Part shown: positions 1 through 5,723 of the stretch, one piece after another
Layout of the letters: each line of letters begins with the position of its first letter
How positions within the stretch are numbered: the stretch's first letter is position 1
Origin: Prevotella sp. UBA3208
Lineage (GTDB): Bacteria > Bacteroidota > Bacteroidia > Bacteroidales > Bacteroidaceae
Assembly: GCA_002363695.1 (NCBI GenBank)
Contig: DEWO01000052.1
Span: 1-7,890, forward strand
Length of the DNA: 7,890 bases
Reading direction: 5' to 3'
Position numbers and translations under genes: made by a program
Notes under the pieces: model-generated
Told to the model about the DNA's origin: nothing
Databases searched by the model: none
What the model saw: the letters and a program-made list of their open reading frames with translations, nothing else

Positions 1-594
1 CGCTGGGTAGACCGTAACCGCCAACTGGTAGACAGCCTATCTGGCAGTCAGGTGGCTTACGTCCACATCAAGTCTATGAACAGTGCCGGCTTCCGCGAAG
101 TCTACAGCGAGATGCTGAACGAGAAGAACCGCAACCGCAAGGCAGTCATCGTCGACGAGCGCTATAACGGTGGTGGCTGGCTGCACGACGACCTGTGTAC
201 CCTGCTCAGCGGACGGCTGTACCACAACTTCGTCCCACGCGAACAGTACGTGGGTCGTGACCCGCTGAACAAATGGGTAGGTAAGTCGTGTGTGCTGATG
301 AACGAAGACTGCTACTCCAACGGCAGCGGTTTCCCGTGGGTTTATCGCGAACTCGGCATCGGCAAACTCATAGGCAGCCCTGTGGCCGGTACTGCCACCT
401 CAGTTTGGTGGGAGACGCTGATGGACCCGACCCTGGTATTTGGTATTCCCCAGGTGGGCAAGAAGGACATGAAGGGACAGTATATGGAAAATCAGGAACT
501 GTGGCCCGACATCGAGGTTTACAATAGCCCAGAAGACTACATCAACGGACGCGACCCGCAACTGGAGGCTGCCGTCCGTGAGATGATGAAATAA
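1..594 (+). CDS. Tricorn-like S41 family peptidase, C-terminal fragment
   Basis: The reading frame is open from base 1 to the TAA at 592-594, giving 197 residues of a protein whose start lies outside the window. The fragment matches the C-terminal catalytic core of tricorn-protease-type S41 serine peptidases. It begins with a strand like the family's 'GYIHI' segment (VAYVHIKSM, fragment residues 18-26), then DERYNGGG (52-59), the family's D-x-R-x-N-x-GG element. NEDCYSNGSG (101-110) follows, where Ser106 is the expected nucleophile, then ELGIGKLIG. The end, MENQELWPDIEV with Glu163 as candidate catalytic Glu, leads into DPQLEAAV, the usual close of these proteins. The His of the catalytic set and any beta-propeller or PDZ domains would be upstream and cannot be seen. 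Such proteins degrade peptides, often as exported or periplasmic enzymes in Bacteroidota; location cannot be judged here. It converges on merR across a shared terminator. The family is clear, the substrate unknown. Confidence 0.9.
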   Translation, partial: RWVDRNRQLVDSLSGSQVAYVHIKSMNSAGFREVYSEMLNEKNRNRKAVIVDERYNGGGWLHDDLCTLLSGRLYHNFVPREQYVGRDPLNKWVGKSCVLMNEDCYSNGSGFPWVYRELGIGKLIGSPVAGTATSVWWETLMDPTLVFGIPQVGKKDMKGQYMENQELWPDIEVYNSPEDYINGRDPQLEAAVREMMK

Positions 595-611
595 AGAGGA
601 AGGTATGATAT

Positions 612-652
612 AAAAAGCAAATGGGCTACACGAGGTAGTCCATTTGTTTTTT
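612..652. terminator. Bidirectional intrinsic terminator between the S41 peptidase gene and merR
   Basis: A 12-bp stem (618-629 with 635-646) closes a 5-base loop, ACGAG, with one G-U pair when read on the + strand. Six T residues follow (647-652), which suits termination of the peptidase gene 18 bases downstream of its stop. On the - strand the same stem is followed by a T5 tract (616-612), so it can also end merR transcripts, with one A-C mismatch in that direction. The merR stop codon (626-628) lies inside the left arm. Confidence 0.85.
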
Positions 653-976
653 CAGTGCTTGCAAGTCGGCACGTATGTCTATCAGCCTTGTCAGCACCTC
701 TGCCTTTCGGTCGGCACCGTCGCGATTGCTGTTGATAATCTTCTTGGCAGCTGCCAACTTAAAGCCGCGAACCTTCACCAAGTTGTGTATCAGCTTTATC
801 TGCTCAATATCCTTCTCCTGATACTGGCGTATCTTAGCCGGCCCGCTCGTTTTCGGCTTCAGATAGGGGAACTCCTGCTCCCAGTAACGTAGCGTACTCT
901 CGTTGAGCCCAAACATCTCTGCCACCTCGCGGATACTATAATAGCGCTTCAAGTTCTTGTCTAAGTTCAGTGCCAT
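626..976 (-). CDS. Small MerR-family transcriptional regulator
   Basis: This 116-residue protein has an N-terminal MerR winged-helix DNA-binding domain. YYSIREVAEMFGLNESTLRYW (residues 12-32) is the helix-turn-helix with the signature LRYWE, and the wing includes K-x-R-Q-Y (48-52). A second helical pair follows (about 55-82), with RGFKLAAAKKII typical of the family. The tail (about 90-113) is Leu- and Lys/Arg-rich and probably forms the dimerising coiled coil. There is no C-terminal effector domain and no metal-binding cysteine. This compact form is common in Bacteroidota; its ligand and targets are generally unknown. The ATG at 974-976 fits a promoter at 995-1026. The gene lies 69 bases downstream of the pectate lyase gene on the same strand with no terminator between them, so some read-through from the pectin block is possible. 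Whether it regulates that block cannot be told from sequence; its own promoter argues for independent expression. Confidence 0.9.
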   Translation of the reverse strand: MALNLDKNLKRYYSIREVAEMFGLNESTLRYWEQEFPYLKPKTSGPAKIRQYQEKDIEQIKLIHNLVKVRGFKLAAAKKIINSNRDGADRKAEVLTRLIDIRADLQALKKQMDYLV

Positions 977-994
977 ACTCTCCTATTTTTGGTG

Positions 995-1026
995 CAAAGA
1001 TAGTACAATTCGAGCGAAAAGCCAAA
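995..1026 (-). promoter_or_regulatory. Bacteroidota-type promoter of merR
   Basis: On the - strand a TTTG -33 box (1026-1023) and a TATCTTTG -7 box (1002-995) are separated by exactly 20 bases, matching the primary-sigma consensus TTTG-N19-21-TAnnTTTG. The start codon is 18 bases below the -7 box, implying a very short leader. The promoter lies in the 69-base gap behind the pectate lyase gene. Confidence 0.8.
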
Positions 1027-1045
1027 CGATTCTGCAATTATTTTT

Positions 1046-3181
1046 TCAATATGCCAGCACATTCCATAGTTCACGGATGTGCTGCTCCGGATCCCATTTC
1101 CCGTCAAACGTCCACGAGGCGGTAATCATGTGGAACTCAGGACTTCCGGGTGCCGTCTTCAGATTATCTTTCAGCCAGCCGCTGTGCCCACCGTCACGCC
1201 GATTGCCGTAATAGTAGGTACGCTGTCCCAACGGACACGGGTCAAGCACCTTGCCTTCCCTGGCCATCTCCTCGGCGGTACGGCCCTTGTAGGCGTGTTC
1301 GATGTTTTGGTCGAGAATGTTCTCCGACAGCTTGCAGTTCACGATGTAGAACTGTGAGTCGTGATGGTATCTGCCCAACGGTGTGGGACGCTTGGCGTCG
1401 AACTGCGAGTTGGTGATTACCAACTTCTGATCGGCATTGCCGCGGCCGTCGTGCCAGATGAGTGCCCGACCGTCACCATACAGCCGGCAACGGGTGGCAT
1501 AGCACCAGCCTCGCGGACACAGGAAGTCCACACCCGGGCAACGCAGATAGAGGTCTGCATGGTAGTACATTCCCCCCTCGCGGGCCCACAGTGACAGGGC
1601 GTCGTTACCATCGGCCCAGATATTGCTGTTGATGACGATGGTGCGTGTAGCACGCCCGTAGACGGCCATCTGGTGCTTCGTGTTCCCAGGCTCCACTACG
1701 GTGCCATAGTTGTTATAGACGGTCAGCCCGCTGATGACACAGTCGTCAGCACCTTCCTGCAACACCACCACGCCGTGGTGTACGGGTTGTCCGTGGTACT
1801 CCTTGATGGTACGGGTGTCCTCCGTCTCAGCCAGCACAATACACGTGCTGTCACGCTGTTCGCCCACCAGCACGATGTGGGGACGGTCAATGATGACCTT
1901 CTGCTGATAGAGCCCCTTGCGAATGAATATCTTGAAGGGCTTGGTGGGTTTCAGAGGTGCCTTTTCGATAGCTGCCTGGATACTTTCACCAGCATTCACC
2001 ACGACGTCAAAGTCGTTCAGGTCCTTCTGAGGCTGACGGAACAGGTCAATGAGGCCGTTCTCGTTCGCACCCTTGGTCGCCAAACTGACTGTCACCTTGT
2101 GCTGAGGGTCATACTGGTCAGCCCATTTGTCGTAGACAGAATACAGCTCGGCAGGACGGCTGCCAAACCACGCATAGCCGTTGCGGCGCTCGTGACCGAT
2201 GTCCTCCAACCTGCGGCGAGGCAGCCCGTCACGGTCGCAGACGTATGGCTCGCAGTACTTCAGGTCGTAGTAGCGTCCCCAGATGGGTTCGCCATTGGCG
2301 TCTTCCACCAGCTTGGTATCGCCGTCCATGCTGGCCCAAGGGCCGTGGCGTTGGACACGAAGTCCCGTCAACTTATACTTGTCAAACCACGCCATAGCCG
2401 CGTGGACAGCCTTCTTCACCCGCTCGTCAGGGTTAGGCAGCGACATCAGCAACTTCGTAATGCTGGCACTCTCCATCGAGCAGTACGACGGCAATTCGTA
2501 TGCACGTGCAGGAGCAGGCTCATAGGTGTCACGATAGTGCTGCTGGCACCACACCATCAGCTGTCCTTCCTTGTTGCGCATCTGGGTTCTCAGTATGCAC
2601 TCCACGCCCTTGTCAAACGACTTCATACAACGCTGGCGCAGAGCCTCATCTGCCAATCCCTGATAGGGTGCCTTCTGCTGAGCCACAGCACGCAACAGGT
2701 TCATCGTGTTCACCATCGCATCGTCGTTGTACGTGATGTGAGTCTGGTAGCCATGCATCTCTGGCCAGAACTGGGGCCAGCCGCCATTCTCGTACTGTCC
2801 GCTCAGCAGGTACGCAACCGCTTTCCGGAATCCCTCCTTGTAGCGCTCCACCTTCGTAGCCTGATAGAGTCTTGCCAGATAGAGCATCTGCATATTCGTT
2901 GCACCATTGTCCGTCGTAGAGTCGTCACGGCGTTCCTTGTCACGCAACACCTGAGCCCGTTCCTCGTCAGTCAACGGCCGCGACATGTTGATGTTCTTGG
3001 GCCAACCGCCCGTCACACGCTGATAGAGCAGCACCTGGTCACCTATGCGTTGAGCCTCTTCCGTCTTGTAAAAGTCCTCCTTCTCGTGAGTAGGCAGGTT
3101 CCTGCCCCCTCGTCCGCGTTGTGCCTGAGCCGTCACGATTAAAATCGCCAAGGCCATCAAAAGTGTCAGTAGTCTTTTCAT
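1046..3181 (-). CDS. Secreted bifunctional pectate lyase (PL10) with C-terminal CE8-type pectinesterase domain
   Basis: The 711-residue protein starts with a Sec signal peptide (residues 1-20, probable cleavage at AQA|QR). Residues about 35-355 form a PL10 (PelA/Pel-15E-type) pectate lyase domain. The visible motifs are VTGGWPKNI (56-64), GGWPQFWP (133-140), ITYNDDAMVN (149-158), WCQQH (211-215), PIWGRYYDL (299-307), DRDG (316-319) and ERRNGYAW (331-338). The family cleaves polygalacturonate by Ca-dependent beta-elimination. Residues about 392-640 are a beta-helix of the CE8 pectin methylesterase type, with GLYQQKV (423-429), the QDTL-like NDAL (526-529) and VDFLCP (551-556). Both catalytic Asp positions (527 and 552) remain, but the usual Gln before the first Asp is Asn526 and the family LGRPW appears as LGRYH (602-606). 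Esterase activity is therefore likely but not assured. The gene lies 97 bases below two CE8 genes on the same strand, so demethylation and cutting are probably co-expressed. Start: the ATG directly before the signal peptide. Confidence 0.93.
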   Translation of the reverse strand: MKRLLTLLMALAILIVTAQAQRGRGGRNLPTHEKEDFYKTEEAQRIGDQVLLYQRVTGGWPKNINMSRPLTDEERAQVLRDKERRDDSTTDNGATNMQMLYLARLYQATKVERYKEGFRKAVAYLLSGQYENGGWPQFWPEMHGYQTHITYNDDAMVNTMNLLRAVAQQKAPYQGLADEALRQRCMKSFDKGVECILRTQMRNKEGQLMVWCQQHYRDTYEPAPARAYELPSYCSMESASITKLLMSLPNPDERVKKAVHAAMAWFDKYKLTGLRVQRHGPWASMDGDTKLVEDANGEPIWGRYYDLKYCEPYVCDRDGLPRRRLEDIGHERRNGYAWFGSRPAELYSVYDKWADQYDPQHKVTVSLATKGANENGLIDLFRQPQKDLNDFDVVVNAGESIQAAIEKAPLKPTKPFKIFIRKGLYQQKVIIDRPHIVLVGEQRDSTCIVLAETEDTRTIKEYHGQPVHHGVVVLQEGADDCVISGLTVYNNYGTVVEPGNTKHQMAVYGRATRTIVINSNIWADGNDALSLWAREGGMYYHADLYLRCPGVDFLCPRGWCYATRCRLYGDGRALIWHDGRGNADQKLVITNSQFDAKRPTPLGRYHHDSQFYIVNCKLSENILDQNIEHAYKGRTAEEMAREGKVLDPCPLGQRTYYYGNRRDGGHSGWLKDNLKTAPGSPEFHMITASWTFDGKWDPEQHIRELWNVLAY

Positions 3182-3228
3182 GTTTGTCTTTGTTTTAGTT
3201 TAGAGTTACGAAAAGTCGAGAGAAAAGC

Positions 3229-3260
3229 CAAATTTATTTGAGTTTTCCCAATTTTTTCGA
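3229..3260 (-). promoter_or_regulatory. Possible weak promoter before the pectate lyase gene
   Basis: On the - strand TAAATTTG (3236-3229) fits the Bacteroidota -7 consensus TAnnTTTG and would give a leader of roughly 40 bases. Twenty bases upstream there is only a poor -33 match (TTCG, around 3260-3257). It overlaps a 10-bp palindrome, TTTTCGAAAA (3254-3263). It may allow extra transcription of the lyase gene independent of the upstream esterases, but the evidence is thin. Confidence 0.3.
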
Positions 3261-3267
3261 AAATTTT

Positions 3268-3295
3268 TGAAGCGTCTCTTACTGGAGGCGCTTCA
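3268..3295 (-). other. Imperfect hairpin at the end of the second CE8 gene
   Basis: Seven base pairs (3268-3274 with 3289-3295, TGAAGCG/CGCTTCA), one mismatch, then three more pairs enclose a 6-base loop and span the CE8 stop codon. On the - strand it is followed by A5 then T4 rather than an immediate T-run, so it is a poor intrinsic terminator. It could instead be an attenuating or RNA-stabilising hairpin between the esterase and lyase cistrons. Confidence 0.4.
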
Positions 3296-4334
3296 TTAGT
3301 TTTCTGGCTTTCTTTTCTGTCTGCCTGATGACCTTCTGGGGATTCCAGCCGGGGAAGACGCGCTTGATGGTGTAACGCTTGGCTTCGTCGTCAGTGAGAA
3401 TGGTCTCTACGGGGTTCTTCTCGTCCTTGAGGGTGAAGGTGACGACATTGCTGCGAGGGGTAATGTCGCGGCCCTGAGCGTCGATGGTGCCATACTCCTT
3501 GAAGTCGTTCTGGACGGTGCGCATACCGTGGCTGTCGAAGCGTGTGGGGTTGAGCTTCTCGGGGGTGAGCAGGGTGGTATGGAGCCAGATGCTATGTGGG
3601 GTGCCACTCCAGCCTCGGGCGTACTCGAAGTTGGAGACGATGTTCTGGACGGTGCAGTGGTTGAAGATGTAGCCCCAAGGGGTCTTAGAGGTCTTGGGGG
3701 CGGTGATGACATTGCGCCCGCTGCCGTCAAGGGTGCGCTTCTCGGTGACCAGAAGGCAACGCTCGAACCATACGTCGCCATCGCCGCAGATAAAGTCGAC
3801 GGTGCCGTGAATCTCGGAGTCCTGGAAGTAAAGTTGGCACTGGTCGTTGTCGGAATAGTAGGTGTCCTGGTAGGACAGCAGCCGCACGCGGTTGCAGATG
3901 GTGCGGGTGCCCTTGTCGTGCAGGGTGGCGGCACGTCCGGCTGAGCCGGCAGCATAGTAGTCGAGAGCGTTCTTCAGGGTGAGGTCCTGAAAGTAGTTGT
4001 TCTGGCCTCGGTTCTGGATGACGGCGGTCTTGCTGAGTCCTTCGTTCTTGATGTCGGGCTTGTTCTGGATGACGGTGCCCGTCATGCTCTGTCCGACGAG
4101 AGCAACGTGATGGCCGGTGAGTCGGGTGAGGACGCGCTCGCCGAGGTCGTAGAGGCCGTCGGGGATGAGGATGTAGAGTTGTGGGGCGTCCTGGCTGGCA
4201 TTGAGTTCGTTGGCCTTGCTGATAGCGTTGAGCAGGCTCTGGGTGTTGCCCTTCTCGACGACGAGGACTTGCTGGGCGCGGCTGTTGAGCAGGGCCACGG
4301 CGCAACACAAAAGGAGGAGTAGGTAGCGTTTCAT
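3279..4334 (-). CDS. Secreted CE8 pectin methylesterase (second of a tandem pair)
   Basis: This 351-residue protein has a Sec signal peptide (residues 1-20, cleavage near SRA|QQ) and one CE8 right-handed beta-helix domain (about 22-300). Pectinesterases hydrolyse methyl esters of homogalacturonan, giving pectate and methanol. The active-site landmarks are SYQDTYY (154-160; Q156, D157), HGTVDFICG (176-184; D180) and ARGW (239-242), the equivalent of LGRPW with the Arg and Trp kept. The position of the first oxyanion Gln (family G-Q-A-x-A-L) appears to be Arg134 in GRAATL. EYGTIDAQGRD (280-290) and the C-terminal 'LTDDEAKRYT..RVFPGW' are usual for bacterial CE8 proteins; a Lys/Arg-rich tail ends the protein. 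The ATG follows the upstream esterase's TGA by one base, so translation is probably coupled and no separate promoter is expected. Codons end overwhelmingly in C or G, more so than in its paralogue, which also explains the long antisense open frames here. Confidence 0.93.
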   Translation of the reverse strand: MKRYLLLLLCCAVALLNSRAQQVLVVEKGNTQSLLNAISKANELNASQDAPQLYILIPDGLYDLGERVLTRLTGHHVALVGQSMTGTVIQNKPDIKNEGLSKTAVIQNRGQNNYFQDLTLKNALDYYAAGSAGRAATLHDKGTRTICNRVRLLSYQDTYYSDNDQCQLYFQDSEIHGTVDFICGDGDVWFERCLLVTEKRTLDGSGRNVITAPKTSKTPWGYIFNHCTVQNIVSNFEYARGWSGTPHSIWLHTTLLTPEKLNPTRFDSHGMRTVQNDFKEYGTIDAQGRDITPRSNVVTFTLKDEKNPVETILTDDEAKRYTIKRVFPGWNPQKVIRQTEKKARKLMKRLQ

Positions 4335-4335
4335 G

Positions 4336-5400
4336 TCAATTCAGTTTATAGCGTTTCTTCAATTTCCTGCTTTGCCGTTCCAGCCGTTTCAGTTCTTTCT
4401 TAGGCTGCCACCAGCCAAAGACGTTCTTTAGGGTGTACTGCTTCAACTCGTCACGCGTCATGACCGTCTCGGCCGTGAAGGGCTGCGTGTGGTCGCGCAA
4501 GGTAAACCGCACCACATTGGTTTTGGGGGTGATGTCGCGACCACGGGCATCCATGGTGCCATATTCCTTGAAATAGTTGCTTGATATCTTCATGCCCTCA
4601 GGGTCGAAACGGGTTGGCATCAGTTTCTCAGGAGTCATCAGTGTGGTATAGAGCCATACGCAGCGCGGATTGGTGTGCCAACCGCGACCGTAGTAGAACG
4701 CAGACTCGTCATTGACGATAGTACAGCGGTTGAACACATAGCCCCACTTGGTCTCCGACGTCCGGGGAGCCATGATGATGTTCACCCCCGACCCGTCGCG
4801 GCGACGCTTCTCCGTGACAAGCAGACAGTGCTCGAACCACACGTCACCGGCTCCGCAGATGAAGTCGATGGTGCCATGAATTTCAGAGTCCTGAAAGTAG
4901 TTGTGACATTTCTCGTAGTCCGAATAGTACGTATCCTGATAGGATAACATACGCACACGGTTGCAAATGGTCCGGTCGCCCTTGTCCTGCAGACACACGG
5001 CGCGTCCGTCGGGCTCGACGTGGTAGTAGTCGAGGTCGTTGCGCAGCGTCAGGTCCTGATAGTAGTTGCCTTTTCCACGGTTCTGTAGCACAGCCGTCTT
5101 GCTGATGCTCTCAATCTTGGTGCTGGGAGCATTGCGAATGATGGTGCCTTCCATGCTCTGCCCTACCAGTGCGATATTGTTTCCCGCCACCCGGGTCAAC
5201 GTCTTCTCGCCAAGGTCATAATAGCCGTCGGGTATAAGAATGAAGATTCGCTCCGAATCCCTGTCACGATTACGGTTACTGGCGGTCTTGATAGCTTCCA
5301 AAAGACTCTGGACATCGCCTTTCTTAACGACAATAACATCTTGGGCACAGCACTCCCAAGCTAACAATAAAAGCAGTAACGCGCAAAATAATCGACTCAT
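4336..5400 (-). CDS. Secreted CE8 pectin methylesterase (first of a tandem pair)
   Basis: This is a 354-residue pectinesterase. I take the ATG at 5400-5398 as start, although the frame stays open to 5520: from there the protein opens with a good Sec signal peptide (residues 1-19, cleavage near CCA|QD), and a strong promoter lies just upstream. The longer version would put its start beyond that promoter. The active-site landmarks are SYQDTYY (Q155, D156), HGTIDFICG (D179) and GRGW (R239, W241); Arg133 sits where the family usually has the first oxyanion Gln. It is colinear with the downstream paralogue across its whole length, with long shared runs such as LLVTEKR and TPEKL, and about half or more of the residues identical by eye, so the two are tandem duplicates. 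The 5' part uses many A/T-ending codons, unlike the paralogue. The tail is strongly basic (residues 335-353). It heads the pectin block and should act outside the cytoplasm on methylated homogalacturonan. Confidence 0.92.
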   Translation of the reverse strand: MSRLFCALLLLLLAWECCAQDVIVVKKGDVQSLLEAIKTASNRNRDRDSERIFILIPDGYYDLGEKTLTRVAGNNIALVGQSMEGTIIRNAPSTKIESISKTAVLQNRGKGNYYQDLTLRNDLDYYHVEPDGRAVCLQDKGDRTICNRVRMLSYQDTYYSDYEKCHNYFQDSEIHGTIDFICGAGDVWFEHCLLVTEKRRRDGSGVNIIMAPRTSETKWGYVFNRCTIVNDESAFYYGRGWHTNPRCVWLYTTLMTPEKLMPTRFDPEGMKISSNYFKEYGTMDARGRDITPKTNVVRFTLRDHTQPFTAETVMTRDELKQYTLKNVFGWWQPKKELKRLERQSRKLKKRYKLN

Positions 5401-5419
5401 TCCGTTAGTAATTTGGTTG

Positions 5420-5451
5420 CAAAGATAACTCTTTTTCAGCACAATCACAAA
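5420..5451 (-). promoter_or_regulatory. Bacteroidota-type promoter of the pectin block
   Basis: On the - strand a TTTG -33 box (5451-5448) and a TATCTTTG -7 box (5427-5420) are separated by 20 bases, a full match to the TTTG-N19-21-TAnnTTTG consensus. The chosen start of the first CE8 gene is 19 bases below the -7 box. Spacer length and -7 box are identical to those of the merR promoter. No operator repeat is evident around it. Confidence 0.8.
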
Positions 5452-5491
5452 TTTTTTTCTCCAAAAGTGCACGTAATTCAAAAAATAAGCG

Positions 5492-5499
5492 TACCTTTG
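5492..5499 (+). promoter_or_regulatory. Probable -7 box of the tRNA-Pro promoter
   Basis: TACCTTTG matches the Bacteroidota -7 consensus TAnnTTTG and lies about 53 bases upstream of the tRNA. No good TTTG lies at the expected 19-21 base distance upstream; the region around 5467-5472 reads GTGCAC. Transcription would start near 5505 and give a 5' leader of roughly 45-50 bases. It is divergent from the pectin-block promoter. Confidence 0.5.
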
Positions 5500-5522
5500 C
5501 ACCCGGTTTACGAAAACCACCT

Positions 5523-5546
5523 GCGATTGTGGTGTGCCACAATAGC
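5523..5546 (+). other. Hairpin in the tRNA-Pro 5' leader
   Basis: ATTGTGG (5526-5532) and CCACAAT (5537-5543) form a perfect 7-bp stem over a TGTG loop. Beyond one mismatch, two further G-C pairs extend it (5523-5524 with 5545-5546). It ends seven bases before the mature tRNA 5' end and should be part of the precursor removed by RNase P. Confidence 0.55.
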
Positions 5547-5552
5547 GGAAAT

Positions 5553-5625
5553 CGGGATGTAGCGCAGTTGGTAGCGCACTACGTTCGGGACGTAGGGGTC
5601 GGGCGTTCGAGTCGCCTCATCCCGA
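5553..5625 (+). tRNA. tRNA-Pro (anticodon CGG)
   Basis: A full 73-base cloverleaf can be drawn. The acceptor stem is CGGGATG (5553-5559) with CATCCCG (5618-5624), and the discriminator is A5625. The D stem is GCGC (5562-5565) with GCGC (5574-5577). The anticodon stem is CTACG (5579-5583) with CGTAG (5591-5595), around the loop TTCGGGA, which places anticodon CGG at 5586-5588; it reads CCG. The variable loop has five bases, and the T stem is 5601-5605 with 5613-5617 around TTCGAGT. The C1-G72 pair is characteristic of bacterial tRNA-Pro. The CCA end is not encoded and must be added after transcription. Confidence 0.96.
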
Positions 5626-5641
5626 CCGAGAGAGAGAGGAG

Positions 5642-5680
5642 CAAAGTGGCCGGGTAATCCCGGTCACTTTGTGTTTTTTT
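5642..5680 (+). terminator. Intrinsic terminator after tRNA-Pro
   Basis: A 13-bp GC-rich stem (5642-5654 with 5659-5671, one G-U pair) closes a TAAT loop, then TG and seven T residues (5674-5680). It sits 16 bases beyond the tRNA 3' end and should end the tRNA transcript, so the transporter gene starting at 5724 probably needs its own promoter. I could not identify a good one in the 43 bases between. Confidence 0.92.
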
Positions 5681-5723
5681 AACAGGCAACTGGATATTAA
5701 CAAAAAAATCGCATACAAAAAAG

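Noticed and set aside
626..976. merR as the dedicated regulator of the pectin genes
   Set aside because: It has its own promoter and no ligand domain, and no shared dyad operator is visible in front of the pectin block, so adjacency alone does not support the claim.
1673..3142. A 489-residue open frame on the + strand opposite the pectate lyase gene
   Set aside because: It is wholly antisense to a gene whose protein shows many PL10 and CE8 motifs. Its translation has no recognisable domain, and a codon bias avoiding A/T at third positions in the real gene readily leaves such frames open.
3407..4308. Long overlapping frames on both strands within the second CE8 gene (3407-3955, 3528-3944, 3727-4308)
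   Set aside because: They are low-complexity Pro/Arg/Ser/Thr- or Gly/Val-rich shadows caused by the extreme C/G-ending codon use of the real gene, and none has a plausible start or domain.
5401..5520. N-terminal extension of the first CE8 protein by 40 residues
   Set aside because: The extension would hide the signal peptide and would begin upstream of the strong promoter at 5420-5451, so the ATG at 5398-5400 is preferred.
5625..5640. Short GA-rich run after the tRNA
   Set aside because: Only a few GA units between the tRNA and its terminator; too short to call a functional repeat.
5553..5680. tRNA-Pro as an integration site for a mobile element
   Set aside because: No repeat of the tRNA 3' end, integrase gene or phage-like gene appears within the window; the downstream gene is an ordinary transporter.
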